From: Desulfuromonas sp.
Lineage (GTDB): Bacteria; Desulfobacterota; Desulfuromonadia; Desulfuromonadales; UBA2294
Direction of reading: 5' to 3'
Assembly: GCA_002869615.1 (NCBI GenBank)
Contig: PKUH01000015.1
Span: forward strand, 20,621 to 84,620
Length of the DNA stretch: 64,000 nucleotides
Below, piece after piece: positions 34,305 through 42,718 of the stretch. A program made the position numbers and the translations under genes. Position 1 is the stretch's first letter; every line of letters begins with the position of its first letter. The notes beneath the pieces were generated by a model, which saw nothing but the letters and a program-made list of their open reading frames with translations, did no database searches and was not told the DNA's origin.

Positions 34305-34583
34305 AAACAAGTTCCAACCACAGAGCACACGGAGAGCACAAAGAAAGTCAAAATCGTGTTTAACGCAAAGGCGCAAAGTCACTAAGTAAGAATAAACCGA
34401 GTAAAGGTTTAAAGAAAAACCAAAAAAGAGCGAATGTTTTTAGCGCCAAATCTCAAGGAGCGGGTAATTTTGCGGCAAATTGAGGCGCGTCAGCGATGGC
34501 CGCGCAGGCGTAGTCAGTATCTACGTCAAGCACGACAGAGCGCAGCGCAACAAAAAGTTGACGTAAAAGAACCACTCCAAAAG
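34305..34583. repeat. intergenic repeat of the AACGCAAAGGCGCAAAG type
   Basis: No gene was found in this stretch. It contains CACAGAGCACACGGAGAGCA and TTTAACGCAAAGGCGCAAAG, a degenerate intergenic repeat found again around 40330, 41262 and 42515, followed by AT-rich sequence of no recognisable function. Confidence 0.5.
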
Positions 34584-35465
34584 TTAAAATTCGTAATGAT
34601 GCGGACAGTCAGTCTCCCTGATCTCGAGATATTTCTTTGTCATATCCGGTGTCAGGAACTGCCGTACTTCCTTCAGCGCTTTTTCGAAATGCGCCTGGGT
34701 GACGATCTCGGCATCTTCCTTGATCGCGTTGACGGTGGCCCGCTTGCAGAGCGATTCGATGTCCCAGCCGACATAACCTTCGGCTGCTTCAGCCAGTTTG
34801 TCGCGGTCGATCCCCGGCTGCAGATTAGGCATCTGGTCCATATATATATCGAGCATGCCGCGCCGGTCCACAGCCTTCGGCGGATGGACAAAAACCTTGC
34901 GGTTAAAACGTTTCTTCTCCTTGATCAGCGCCTGGTCAACCGTATCAATCCGGTAGCAGGAACCGAGCAGCATGACATTCTCGACCTGGTTGATCCGGTC
35001 GACCTGCTCGATAAAGAGTTTCGACAGATCCTTGTCGGCGAAGGTTGGCGGCACCGCCCGCAAGTTGCCGGGACTCCATTCATAATCACAGCCGGCGCGC
35101 GGACAAAGCCACTCGCAATCGGAGATAAAAAGAACGCAGGGCGCTTCGTGAATAGCGAGATCAAACGCCTCGACCAGTTCCGGCCCTTTGCCGAGCATCT
35201 CCTGCCCGGAGATGTAGACAAAGGTGACGCCGGCCTCCCTGGCGCAGGCCTCGGCCAGCATGGTGATGCCGGTGCCGAGCGGCCCCCACATCATGACGCC
35301 GGCCGGGATGCCGAGCCCGTGCTGCTTGATCTGCTCCGGCTTTTTCAGCGGCAGGCAGACCATCTCTTTGAGGGTCTCCTTGACATCGGCGTAGCCGCCG
35401 ATATCATCCCAGTCAAGGATCGGATCCCGGACTTCGTAAAAAATATGTTCAAGCTTTTTGTGCAT
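34584..35465 (-). CDS. AAA-family protein lacking the Walker A lysine (pseudo-ATPase)
   Basis: 293 residues with the layout of one Cdc48/proteasomal-type AAA module: DWDDIGGYADVKETLKEMV at the N-terminus, a P-loop region, a sensor region and a helical lid (AAEGYVGWDIESLCKRATVNA). The P-loop reads GPLGTGITML where GPPGTGKTLL is expected, so the essential Lys is Ile; ATC differs from a Lys codon at two positions. The Walker B acid pair is also degraded (VLFISDCEWL for FIDEID). It should not hydrolyse ATP and may act as an adaptor. It is unusually rich in Cys (LCPRAGC, GSCYRID). No partner ATPase is adjacent. Confidence 0.85.
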   Translation of the reverse strand: MHKKLEHIFYEVRDPILDWDDIGGYADVKETLKEMVCLPLKKPEQIKQHGLGIPAGVMMWGPLGTGITMLAEACAREAGVTFVYISGQEMLGKGPELVEAFDLAIHEAPCVLFISDCEWLCPRAGCDYEWSPGNLRAVPPTFADKDLSKLFIEQVDRINQVENVMLLGSCYRIDTVDQALIKEKKRFNRKVFVHPPKAVDRRGMLDIYMDQMPNLQPGIDRDKLAEAAEGYVGWDIESLCKRATVNAIKEDAEIVTQAHFEKALKEVRQFLTPDMTKKYLEIRETDCPHHYEF

Positions 35466-35566
35466 GATCGCGAAATGCTCCGTTATAATAGGTTTTACTA
35501 CTCGACCTGATTTAAAACCAGATCCTTATATCAGCAACAACCATGCCACGTAAAGGGAGAGATCGA

Positions 35567-37045
35567 ATGGGACGCTATTTATTGGCGATTGATCAGAGGA
35601 CAACCGGTTCGACAGCACTGATAATTGATCACAACCTCGCCATTACCGGCAAAGAGACGGTTGATTTTCCGCAGCATTTTCCGCAACCGGGATGGGTCGA
35701 GCATGACCCGGAAGAAATCTGGAGTTCGGTATGCGCCGCCATAAAAGCGGTCCTTGAAAAAACCGGCATCGTGCCGGCCGACATTGCAGCAATCGGCATC
35801 ACCAACCAACGGGAGACCACCCTGCTCTGGGACAAAAAAACCGGTGCACCGGAGGCCAATGCTATTGTCTGGCAATGCCGCCGGACCAGCGGTTTCTGTC
35901 GGGAACTCAAGGAAAAAGGGCTCGAAACACTGTTCCGGCGTAAAACCGGTCTGGTCCTCGATCCCTACTTCTCGGGAACAAAAGCCCGCTGGTTGATCGA
36001 CAATAATAACGGCCTGCGCGACAGGGCGAACAATGGAGAAATCGCCTTCGGCACGATCGACAGCTTTCTCGTCTGGCGCCTGAGCAACGGCAAAGCCCAC
36101 GTCACCGACGTCTCCAATGCCTCGAGAACATTGATGATGAATATCAACACCCTCGAATGGGATGAAGAGCTGTTAAAACATCTCGATGTCCCCGAAGAGA
36201 TCCTGCCCGATATCCGCCCTTCGTCGGAAATCTACGCGGAAACCTGCGGTCTCGATTTCCTGCCGGATGGCATCCCGGTGGCCGGCATGGCCGGTGACCA
36301 GCAGGCCGCCTTGTTCGGCCAGGCCTGTTTCGACAACGGCGAGGGGAAGTGCACCTACGGCACCGGCGCCTTCCTTCTGGTCAACACCGGAACCTCACCG
36401 GTCCCGAGCCACAAGGGATTGCTGACCACCGTCGCCTGGCAGATCGGCGACCAGACCCACTATGCCCTCGAAGGCAGCGCCTTCATCGCCGGGGCCGCTG
36501 TTCAGTGGCTGCGCGACGGACTCGGCATCATCAAGCATTCAGAGGAAATCGAAGCGCTGGCCGCCTCGGTGCCGGACAGCGGCGGCGTGATTTTCGTGCC
36601 GGCCCTGACCGGCCTCGGGGCACCGCACTGGAACGCCGAAGCACGCGGCGTGATCGTCGGCCTGACCCGTGGGGTGACCTCGGCCCACCTCGCCCGGGCG
36701 ACCCTGGAAGGGATTGCCCTGCAGATCCACGACCTGGTCGAAGCGATGAACGATGATCGGGGCGCAGTGCTTCATACGTTCAAGGTCGACGGCGGCGCCG
36801 CCGCCAACAACCTGCTGATGCAGATGCAGTCCGATCTGCTCACGGTGCCGGTAGTGCGCCCGGAAACGGTTGAAACCACCGCCCTTGGCGCCGCCATGCT
36901 GGCCGGCCTGGCGGTCGGCTTCTGGGATAATCTCGAGCAGATCCGTCAGCACTGGAGCGAGGAGAGACGTTTCGCGCCGGAGATTGACGAAGCCAAAAAG
37001 AAAGAGATGCTAAAGCGCTGGCGCGAAGCTGTCGGCAAAGCCTAA
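35567..37045 (+). CDS. glpK: glycerol kinase
   Basis: 492-residue FGGY-family kinase forming glycerol 3-phosphate. Clear glycerol-kinase motifs are [15 protein letters not shown], the glycerol-binding [35 protein letters not shown] and [11 protein letters not shown], and [15 protein letters not shown] near the C-terminus. The N-terminal phosphate loop, usually DQGTT, reads DQRTTGSTA; the Gly-to-Arg change corresponds to a single base (GGG to AGG) and could impair ATP binding. The ATG at 35567 follows GGGAG. No glycerol facilitator or glycerol-3-phosphate dehydrogenase is adjacent, so it stands alone. Confidence 0.92.
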   Translation: MGRYLLAIDQRTTGSTALIIDHNLAITGKETVDFPQHFPQPGWVEHDPEEIWSSVCAAIKAVLEKTGIVPADIAAIGITNQRETTLLWDKKTGAPEANAIVWQCRRTSGFCRELKEKGLETLFRRKTGLVLDPYFSGTKARWLIDNNNGLRDRANNGEIAFGTIDSFLVWRLSNGKAHVTDVSNASRTLMMNINTLEWDEELLKHLDVPEEILPDIRPSSEIYAETCGLDFLPDGIPVAGMAGDQQAALFGQACFDNGEGKCTYGTGAFLLVNTGTSPVPSHKGLLTTVAWQIGDQTHYALEGSAFIAGAAVQWLRDGLGIIKHSEEIEALAASVPDSGGVIFVPALTGLGAPHWNAEARGVIVGLTRGVTSAHLARATLEGIALQIHDLVEAMNDDRGAVLHTFKVDGGAAANNLLMQMQSDLLTVPVVRPETVETTALGAAMLAGLAVGFWDNLEQIRQHWSEERRFAPEIDEAKKKEMLKRWREAVGKA

Positions 37046-37077
37046 GAAAAAAGAGCCGAGCGGCTTTTAACCATTGA

Positions 37078-37099
37078 GAAAAAGAATCGTTTTTCTTTT
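37078..37099 (+). terminator. weak hairpin with T-run after glpK
   Basis: GAAAAA and TTTTTC flank a six-base loop and run into further T residues, 33 bases after the glpK stop. The stem is A/T-rich, so strength is doubtful. A smaller GAGCCGAGCGGCTTTT hairpin precedes it at about 37053-37067. Confidence 0.35.
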
Positions 37100-37104
37100 A
37101 TGGA

Positions 37105-37767
37105 CTATGGTCCCAAAAGAAAACGCACCTGGAAATCGTCTAGCCCCTGAAACTGGGCTTCGTCCATCAATCCGGTTACATCAATGGTCACGTCGCGGGC
37201 GGTATCCGTGACCAATAGATCGAACGCCGTAGAGGCAAAAAACGGTGCATCGAAATCAGCTGGGACGAGGCCGGAAATATCGAAACTGACAAGGTCTAGC
37301 AGCACCGGGACCCGGATATTAAATTCAACAAAATCGATAAAGATCGTCAGTGTTGCCTGTTCGATTACGGCATCGAGTGGAATCGCCGCCTGACCGGTTG
37401 AGCCATCAAGCGGAAAATCCATGAAAGCCCGATACTCGGAAAAATTCGGGTCGCGGCTGTCGAAACCGAACAAAAGAGTCTCCGGACCCTGGGTGATCGT
37501 ATATGACCCGAAAATCGGGTCGTAGGCAATGTCTCCATTCACCGGCTGATCACTGATAATTGAAGCAGTCAGAACGGTAAAAGGATCGCCAGGCAGAGTA
37601 TAATCGACAATCAGAATCGGCGGGGTTGCGGTCGCCGGACGGTCGTCGATCCCGACCAGGCCGGGACCAACGACTGTCACCCGGCTATTACTCCCGCCGC
37701 AACCGGTCAACGCGAAAACGAGCAGGGCCACGAAAAAAAACCAGAATGTTTTTGTAATCCGAGACAT
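37105..37767 (-). CDS. lipoprotein of unknown function
   Basis: 220-residue lipoprotein; signal LLVFALTGCGG provides the lipobox. The mature part is hydrophobic, acidic and beta-rich (DYTLPGDPFTVLTASIISDQ, LTIFIDFVEFNIRVPVLLDL), with no recognised domain and no Cys other than the lipidated one. The open frame reaches 37935, but the start at 37767 yields the lipoprotein signal; a second ATG lies at 37800. It is convergent with glpK and divergent from the DUF1499 gene. I do not recognise its family. Confidence 0.7.
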   Translation of the reverse strand: MSRITKTFWFFFVALLVFALTGCGGSNSRVTVVGPGLVGIDDRPATATPPILIVDYTLPGDPFTVLTASIISDQPVNGDIAYDPIFGSYTITQGPETLLFGFDSRDPNFSEYRAFMDFPLDGSTGQAAIPLDAVIEQATLTIFIDFVEFNIRVPVLLDLVSFDISGLVPADFDAPFFASTAFDLLVTDTARDVTIDVTGLMDEAQFQGLDDFQVRFLLGP

Positions 37768-37998
37768 GATATCAAACCGTTCGTTTATAGTTTTGAGCAT
37801 ACCACATTCCAGACAGTTCCCTGCCGAACTCCGCAAAAAATGAGGCTTTTTGCGCCTAATTAAGCATGGTAAAATAGATTCCAAAGAACAGATGGGCTGG
37901 TTACCCTGGAGAGTATCTTTATTTAACTTATCCACCTGCTCAGCAATAAACGGCCAGCGTCCCGCTTGGGCAAGCCTTTTGGCGACAGGAATCTTACG

Positions 37999-38466
37999 AT
38001 GATTTGCAATCGCATGTTAATCTTTAGCGTGACTCTCCTTCTCTCTCTTTTCACAATCTCATGCTCAGGAGGCAACCCCGTGATGGCTCTCGGTGTAGAC
38101 AATTTAAAACTGGCAGTGTGCCCCTCCTCGCCGAACTGCGTCTCAAGTGATGCAGTTGACAATGATCATCATATTCAACCATTCCGACTGGCAGTCCCGC
38201 CTGTTGAGGCCTGGCGGACAACGCAGGATCTTGTCGCAGCATTACCACGGACAAAGATTGTTACAGCCGAAGACGATTACCTGCATGCCAAGTGCCGCAG
38301 TGCTGTGTTCGGTTTCGTCGACGATCTCGAATTACATTTACGCCCGGGAGAAGGAATCATTGCTGTTCGCTCGGCCGCGCAGGTCGGTTACTCCGATTTC
38401 GGTGTAAACAGAAAGCGGCTCGAACGTTTGCGTACAAAACTTATACAGAAGGGTGTTATCGAATAG
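37999..38466 (+). CDS. DUF1499 lipoprotein
   Basis: 155-residue protein with a lipoprotein-type signal (FSVTLLLSLFTISCSGG) and a DUF1499 domain: LAVCPSSPNCVSSDA, an aliphatic WRTTQDLVAALPRTKIVTAE segment, YLHAKCRSAVFGFVDDLELHL and RSAAQVGYSDFGVNRKRLE near the end. Function of the family is unknown, but it occurs in envelope-linked proteins. ATG at 37999 has AGGA 9 bases ahead. REP-like repeats begin at its stop codon. Confidence 0.85.
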   Translation: MICNRMLIFSVTLLLSLFTISCSGGNPVMALGVDNLKLAVCPSSPNCVSSDAVDNDHHIQPFRLAVPPVEAWRTTQDLVAALPRTKIVTAEDDYLHAKCRSAVFGFVDDLELHLRPGEGIIAVRSAAQVGYSDFGVNRKRLERLRTKLIQKGVIE

Positions 38467-38674
38467 AGTTACCGGGGTCAGATCTTCACATTTAGAGTTA
38501 CCGGGGTCAGATCTTCACATTTGACAGTCGAGTTGTATTTAGAGTTGTATTTATAAATTTTTCAGGACCATCGCAGCGGGGACGATAGTTTCTTGATTAG
38601 CTTGAAATTGACTATCAAATTATGGGTCAGTCTGATTGCAAAGTTTTTTTGTCAAATGTGAAGATCTGACCCCT
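38465..38674. repeat. REP-like element: two direct copies and one inverted copy
   Basis: A 29-base unit ending in GGGGTCAGATCTTCACATTT occurs twice head to tail (38465-38493 and 38494-38522). An inverted copy, GTCAAATGTGAAGATCTGAC, occupies 38651-38670 and continues with CCCT. The arrangement is typical of REP/BIME clusters. It touches the ends of both flanking genes. Confidence 0.75.
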
Positions 38675-39005
38675 ACAAGTCATTGAGCAATCGATAGATT
38701 GTCTGCTGCAACATCCAGACCTCGGATGCGGTTTTCTCATCGCCGGCATCGATGAAATCGAGCCGGGAGCGATCGAGGGTATTGTGCGCCTTGAGTAGAA
38801 TCGGGGTTAGCTTAAATTCAAGGCTGATTCTCGGAATTTCACCAACACTTTCTTTCAACTCATCCAGAATCTTGTCTGCTTTTTTCAACGATCTTGCGGC
38901 TGCTTTCAAGGAAGCTTCGGCGTCTTCACCAATTCGTTTCTTTTGTATGGAAGCGAAGATTCTGACTTCTTCTGACAGGGAACGGTAGCGATCGGAAATG
39001 GACAT
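38673..39005 (-). CDS. hypothetical helical protein
   Basis: 110-residue soluble protein, almost entirely helical with charged heptads (RIGEDAEASLKAAARSLKKA, KILDELKESVGEIPRISLEF), ending VWMLQQTIYRLLNDL. No known domain was recognised. ATG 39005 has GAGGAG upstream; the frame stays open to 39113 without a better start. Its stop codon lies inside the inverted REP copy, so the repeat may serve as its transcript end. The TPP riboswitch lies upstream on the opposite strand. Confidence 0.55.
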   Translation of the reverse strand: MSISDRYRSLSEEVRIFASIQKKRIGEDAEASLKAAARSLKKADKILDELKESVGEIPRISLEFKLTPILLKAHNTLDRSRLDFIDAGDEKTASEVWMLQQTIYRLLNDL

Positions 39006-39153
39006 ATCGGATGAAACTCCTCGGAAAATTTCAGGGGCAGACCCTGCAAGCCGACATGATAATCGAAACTCCGCAAGAACGCCAATGGAAACCGGAAAAA
39101 ACATTGACTTCAAACAAAGCCAACTGCTAGTTTAGCGGTGCAAAACAGAAATG

Positions 39154-39243
39154 ATTGCCCTAGGGGAGTGAAGCACTGAGAGCCTTGTTATAGCCGAGGC
39201 GACCCTTTGAACCTGATCCGGATCATACCGGCGTAGGGAAGCG
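39154..39243 (+). promoter_or_regulatory. TPP riboswitch (THI box)
   Basis: The conserved thi-box elements are easy to see: GGGGAGTGAAGCACTGAGAG on the 5' side and ACCCTTTGAACCTGATCCGG, then ATCATACCGGCGTAGGGAAG, on the 3' side. It precedes the thiazole operon by about 65 bases and is followed by a hairpin with a T-run, so TPP binding should cause transcription termination. Confidence 0.95.
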
Positions 39244-39264
39244 GCGATGGATGTACCGGAAACG

Positions 39265-39288
39265 GGCCGCCTGCTGCGGTCTTTTTTT
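39265..39288 (+). terminator. riboswitch-controlled terminator
   Basis: GGCCGC and GCGGTC (one G-U pair) close a CTGCT loop and are followed directly by seven T residues. It is placed between the TPP aptamer and the first thi gene, as expected for the OFF-state expression platform. Confidence 0.75.
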
Positions 39289-39309
39289 GTTTTGCGGAAA
39301 ATCAAAGCT

Positions 39310-40113
39310 ATGCAGATCAACCTGAATGAACAAAAAATAGATATTTCGGCCGAAACAACATTGCACCAGTTGCGTGACCGGTACAAGGCCGACGCCGATG
39401 TGCTGATTCAAAACGGCCACCCGGTCAAAGAGGATGTTCCGATTGCCGCCGGCGACCGGATCGTCCTGATCAGGCGGGGAGAAAAGCCGTCAGCCGAAGA
39501 GATGGAGGCGCTGCTGGTTTCGCGCCATACGCCGGACGTGCACGAAAAGCTGAAGGCCGCCACGGTCGGCATTGCCGGGGTCGGCGGGCTCGGCTCGGCG
39601 CTGGCCATCGCGCTGGCCCGTTCGGGAATCGGCCGGTTGATCCTCGCCGATTTCGATGTTGTCGAGCCGTCGAACCTCAACCGCCAGCAATATTTCATTG
39701 ATCAAATCGGCCTGCCGAAAGTCGATGCCTTGAAAGAAAACCTGAAACGGATCAATCCCTACGTGCAGGCCGCCACTTTCTTCGGCCGGCTTGACCGGGA
39801 GAACATCCCGCAGGTCTTTGCCGGGGTTTATGTCATGATTGAAGCGTTCGATGCCGCTGATCAAAAAGCGATGCTGGTCGAGACCTTTCGCAACTGCTCA
39901 CCCGACGTGCCTCTGGTCGCCGCATCCGGACTGGCCGGCCATGAAACCGCCAACTCGGTGACCACGCGCAAGGCCGGGAATAATTTCTACCTGGTCGGCG
40001 ATGGTGAAACCGCGGCCGAGCCGGGCCGCGGCCTGATGGCCCCCCGGGTCGGCGTAGCTGCCCACCACCAGGCTAACGCGGTCTTGCGGCTGATCTTGAA
40101 CGAGGAGCCCTAG
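39310..40113 (+). CDS. thiF: ThiF-family adenylyltransferase with N-terminal ThiS-like domain
   Basis: 267-residue fusion. Residues 1-58 are a ubiquitin-like ThiS fold (MQINLNEQKIDISAETTLHQ, VPIAAGDRIVLIRRGE), but it lacks the terminal Gly-Gly that is adenylated, so it is not itself the sulfur carrier. Residues 65-267 are a ThiF/MoeB-type E1 domain with the nucleotide loop GIAGVGGLGSALAIAL, acidic LADFDVVEPSNLNRQQYF and GLPKVDALKENLKRINPY. It matches the shorter ThiF type without C-terminal rhodanese. It should adenylate the separate ThiS encoded 3 bases downstream. ATG 39310 excludes the riboswitch terminator from the coding region. Confidence 0.9.
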   Translation: MQINLNEQKIDISAETTLHQLRDRYKADADVLIQNGHPVKEDVPIAAGDRIVLIRRGEKPSAEEMEALLVSRHTPDVHEKLKAATVGIAGVGGLGSALAIALARSGIGRLILADFDVVEPSNLNRQQYFIDQIGLPKVDALKENLKRINPYVQAATFFGRLDRENIPQVFAGVYVMIEAFDAADQKAMLVETFRNCSPDVPLVAASGLAGHETANSVTTRKAGNNFYLVGDGETAAEPGRGLMAPRVGVAAHHQANAVLRLILNEEP

Positions 40114-40116
40114 AAA

Positions 40117-40317
40117 ATGGAAATAGCAGTAAACAGCAAGCAGCACCAGGTTGCCAGCGGCACCACAATCGGCCAGCTGCTTGAGCAGCTTAAACTTGAT
40201 CCGGCTCGGGTCGCGGTTGAACGCAACCTCGAAGTCGTCCCGAAAGACGAATTTGACAGGATAGCTCTCGCGGCAGGTGATACGCTGGAGATCGTCCAGT
40301 TCGTCGGCGGGGGGTAA
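40117..40317 (+). CDS. thiS: sulfur carrier protein ThiS
   Basis: 66-residue ubiquitin-like protein that carries thiocarboxylate sulfur for thiazole synthesis. It begins [20 protein letters not shown] and ends VQFVGGG; the C-terminal Gly-Gly used for adenylation is followed or preceded by one additional Gly. [18 protein letters not shown] is the usual ThiS middle segment. It follows the thiF fusion gene by 3 bases and precedes thiG, its acceptor enzyme. Confidence 0.93.
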   Translation: MEIAVNSKQHQVASGTTIGQLLEQLKLDPARVAVERNLEVVPKDEFDRIALAAGDTLEIVQFVGGG

Positions 40318-40329
40318 AACACTGAATTC

Positions 40330-40440
40330 TTTAACGGAGAGGTGGAGAGAGAAATGAATGAATTGTTTTTTTCTCTGCGACTCTCCCCCTCTGCGTCTCT
40401 GCGATAATGATAGACTTTGAACTTCTTGGTGCTCTAGGTG
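40330..40440. repeat. intergenic repeat between thiS and thiG
   Basis: TTTAACGGAGAGGTGGAGAG and the roughly inverted CTCTCCCCCTCTGCGTCTCT form an imperfect long inverted repeat, the same family as the elements at 41262 and 42515. It makes a structured spacer within the thiamine operon. Confidence 0.6.
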
Positions 40441-40474
40441 CCTTGGTGGCAAAAGGAATTTAAGGATTTATGAA

Positions 40475-41251
40475 ATGGACAAACTGAAGATAGCAGATCG
40501 CGAATTCACCTCCCGACTGATGGTCGGGACCGGCAAGTTTCCGAGCAACGCGGCGATGGTCGCCGCTATGGAACAGTCGGGTTGCGAAATTGTGACGGTC
40601 GCCCTGCGCCGGGTCGATATCGACAATCCGGACGACAGCATGCTGAGTCATATCGACCGCGAAAAGTACCTGCTGCTGCCGAACACCAGCGGCGCCCGCA
40701 ATGCCGACGAAGCGGTCCGCCTTGCCCGTCTGGCCCGCGCCGCCGGCTGTGAGCCGTGGGTCAAACTCGAAGTCACCCCCGACCCCTACTACCTGTTGCC
40801 CGACCCGATCGAGACCCTTAAAGCGGCCGAGATTCTGGTCAAGGACGGTTTCATTGTCCTGCCCTACATCAACGCCGATCCGATCCTTGCCAAGCACTTG
40901 CAGGAAGCCGGAACCGCTACGGTGATGCCGCTCGGCGCGCCGATCGGTACCAACAAGGGGGTCAAGACCCGCGACAGTATCGCCATCATCATCGAGCAGG
41001 CGACCGTGCCGGTGGTCGTCGATGCCGGCCTCGGCGCGCCCTCGCACGCTGCCGAAGCGATGGAGATGGGCGCCGACGCCGTGCTGGTCAACACCGCCTT
41101 TGCCGTCGCCCGCGATTCCGGAGCGATGGGGGCCGCCTTCAAAAAAGGGGTCGAAGCCGGCCGTGAAGCCTTCCTCGCCGGACTTGGCGAACAGAAGGAC
41201 CAGGCTGAAGCGTCAAGTCCACTAACCGGATTCCTCAGAAATACGGAATAG
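40475..41251 (+). CDS. thiG: thiazole synthase ThiG
   Basis: 258-residue TIM-barrel enzyme that builds the thiazole ring from deoxyxylulose 5-phosphate, dehydroglycine and ThiS thiocarboxylate. Family motifs are [48 protein letters not shown], the Schiff-base Lys in [11 protein letters not shown] and [20 protein letters not shown]. Length and motif order are those of a complete enzyme. It lies in the riboswitch-controlled operon between thiS and thiH, separated from each by repeat elements. Confidence 0.97.
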   Translation: MDKLKIADREFTSRLMVGTGKFPSNAAMVAAMEQSGCEIVTVALRRVDIDNPDDSMLSHIDREKYLLLPNTSGARNADEAVRLARLARAAGCEPWVKLEVTPDPYYLLPDPIETLKAAEILVKDGFIVLPYINADPILAKHLQEAGTATVMPLGAPIGTNKGVKTRDSIAIIIEQATVPVVVDAGLGAPSHAAEAMEMGADAVLVNTAFAVARDSGAMGAAFKKGVEAGREAFLAGLGEQKDQAEASSPLTGFLRNTE

Positions 41252-41261
41252 ACAAAACCCG

Positions 41262-41370
41262 TTTTTAACGGAGAGCCGCAGAAGTGGAGAGGTTCAAAAA
41301 CCTAAAAAATCAGTTGTTGTTTCTCTCCATCTCTGCGTCTCTGCGTCTCTGCGTTGAAAGAAGATTTTAG
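41262..41370. repeat. intergenic repeat between thiG and thiH
   Basis: TTTTTAACGGAGAGCCGCAG and, on the other arm, TCTCTCCATCTCTGCGTCTC followed by two more copies of TCTGCGTC form another imperfect inverted repeat of the family seen at 40330 and 42515. Confidence 0.6.
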
Positions 41371-41376
41371 AAAAAT

Positions 41377-42501
41377 ATGAGCTTTGTTGACATTATAAAT
41401 AAATACGACCCGCATCAGCTACTGACGGAGATCGAAGGCAAATCCTCCCAGGATGTTGAGCGCGCCCTGACGCTTGAGCGGCTGACGATGGAAGATTTCA
41501 AGGCGCTGCTGGCGCCGGCCGCCGAGGATCACCTCGAAGCGATGGCCGCCAGGGCGCATCGCATCACCGAGCAGCGTTTCGGCAAGACCATCCTCCTTTA
41601 CGCGCCGCTTTATATCTCGAACGAGTGCACCAACGGCTGTCTCTACTGCGGCTTCAACGCTTCCAACCAGGTGCCGCGCCGGACCCTGACGCTCGATGAG
41701 ATTGAGCGCGACGCCCGAATTTTGCACGAGCAAGGTTTCCGCCACATTCTGCTGGTCACCGGTGAGCACCCCGGCAAGGTCGACAACGACCTTCTCGCAT
41801 CTGTCGCCGAACGGATCAAGCCGCTGTTTAGCTCGATTTCGATCGAAGTCTATCCGATGGAAGAGAAAGGCTACCGACAAATGGTCGCTGCCGGGGTTGA
41901 CGGTCTGACCATCTACCAGGAAACCTATGACCGAGACCTCTACGCTGAACTGCACCCTTTCGGCAAAAAGCGTGATTACGACTTCCGGCTGCTGACCCCG
42001 GAACGGGGTGGCGCCGCCGGACTGCGTCGCATCGGTATCGGCTTCCTGCAGGGCCTCGGGAACTTCCGCACCGAAGCCTTCTTCACCGGCCTGCATGCGT
42101 CCTGGCTGGCGAGACATTACTGGCGTAGCCAGATCAGCATTTCGTTTCCGCGGATGCGCCCGGCCGAAGGGAGCATGCCACCGCCCAACCCGGTCTCCGA
42201 CAAAAACCTGGTACAGCTGATCTGCGCCATGCGGCTGCTGATGCATGATTCGGGCCTGGTGCTCTCGACCCGGGAGAGTGCCGAGTTGCGCAACAACCTG
42301 CTGCCGCTCGGCATTACCCAGATGAGCGCCGGTTCCTGCACCGCCCCCGGCGGTTACGCGGAAGATGATCAGAGTACACAACAGTTTGCCATCGATGATG
42401 ACCGGACTCCGTCTGAAATTGAACAACTCCTGCGCGAAAGAGGTTACGACCCGGTCTGGAAGGATTGGGATGTTGCTTTTCTGACTGACGAGACGGTTTG
42501 A
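41377..42501 (+). CDS. thiH: 2-iminoacetate synthase ThiH
   Basis: 374-residue radical SAM enzyme that cleaves tyrosine to dehydroglycine (2-iminoacetate) and p-cresol for thiazole formation under anaerobic conditions. The cluster motif is in SNECTNGCLYCGFNAS (CxxxCxxC). Family segments include ILLVTGEHPGKV, VYPMEEKGYRQMVAAGVDGL, QETYDRDLYAELHPFG and GLGNFRTEAFFTGLHA; the C-terminal SAGSCTAPGGY segment is typical. Use of ThiH instead of the oxygen-dependent ThiO agrees with an anaerobic host. Confidence 0.97.
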   Translation: MSFVDIINKYDPHQLLTEIEGKSSQDVERALTLERLTMEDFKALLAPAAEDHLEAMAARAHRITEQRFGKTILLYAPLYISNECTNGCLYCGFNASNQVPRRTLTLDEIERDARILHEQGFRHILLVTGEHPGKVDNDLLASVAERIKPLFSSISIEVYPMEEKGYRQMVAAGVDGLTIYQETYDRDLYAELHPFGKKRDYDFRLLTPERGGAAGLRRIGIGFLQGLGNFRTEAFFTGLHASWLARHYWRSQISISFPRMRPAEGSMPPPNPVSDKNLVQLICAMRLLMHDSGLVLSTRESAELRNNLLPLGITQMSAGSCTAPGGYAEDDQSTQQFAIDDDRTPSEIEQLLRERGYDPVWKDWDVAFLTDETV

Positions 42502-42514
42502 ATAACTGTCTTTT

Positions 42515-42710
42515 TTTAGACACGAAGTCACAAAAAAAGTTTTTAACGCAAAGACGCAATGTCGCAAAGAGAACCTTTAAAAAATTGCTTTTGTTTAAAG
42601 ACTCTAAAAAATAATCTTTCTTTTGTTCTTCTTTGCACCTTGGGCCTTTGCGTTGGAAAAAGATTTAGCTTTACTTTGAGCCTTGGTGTCTTAGTGGCCA
42701 ACATCGTCCC
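42515..42710. repeat. intergenic repeat between thiH and the tenI-like gene
   Basis: TTTTTAACGCAAAGACGCAA on one arm and CTTTGCACCTTGGGCCTTTG followed by CGTTGGAAAA on the other form an imperfect inverted repeat enclosing AT-rich sequence. TTGAGCCTTGGTGTCTTAGT resembles the tail of the 40330 element. Confidence 0.6.
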
Positions 42711-42718
42711 GGATTTCC

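Noticed and set aside
34434..35510. 358-codon open frame opposite the AAA-like gene
   Set aside because: No domain or ribosome site; the opposite strand encodes a recognisable AAA module.
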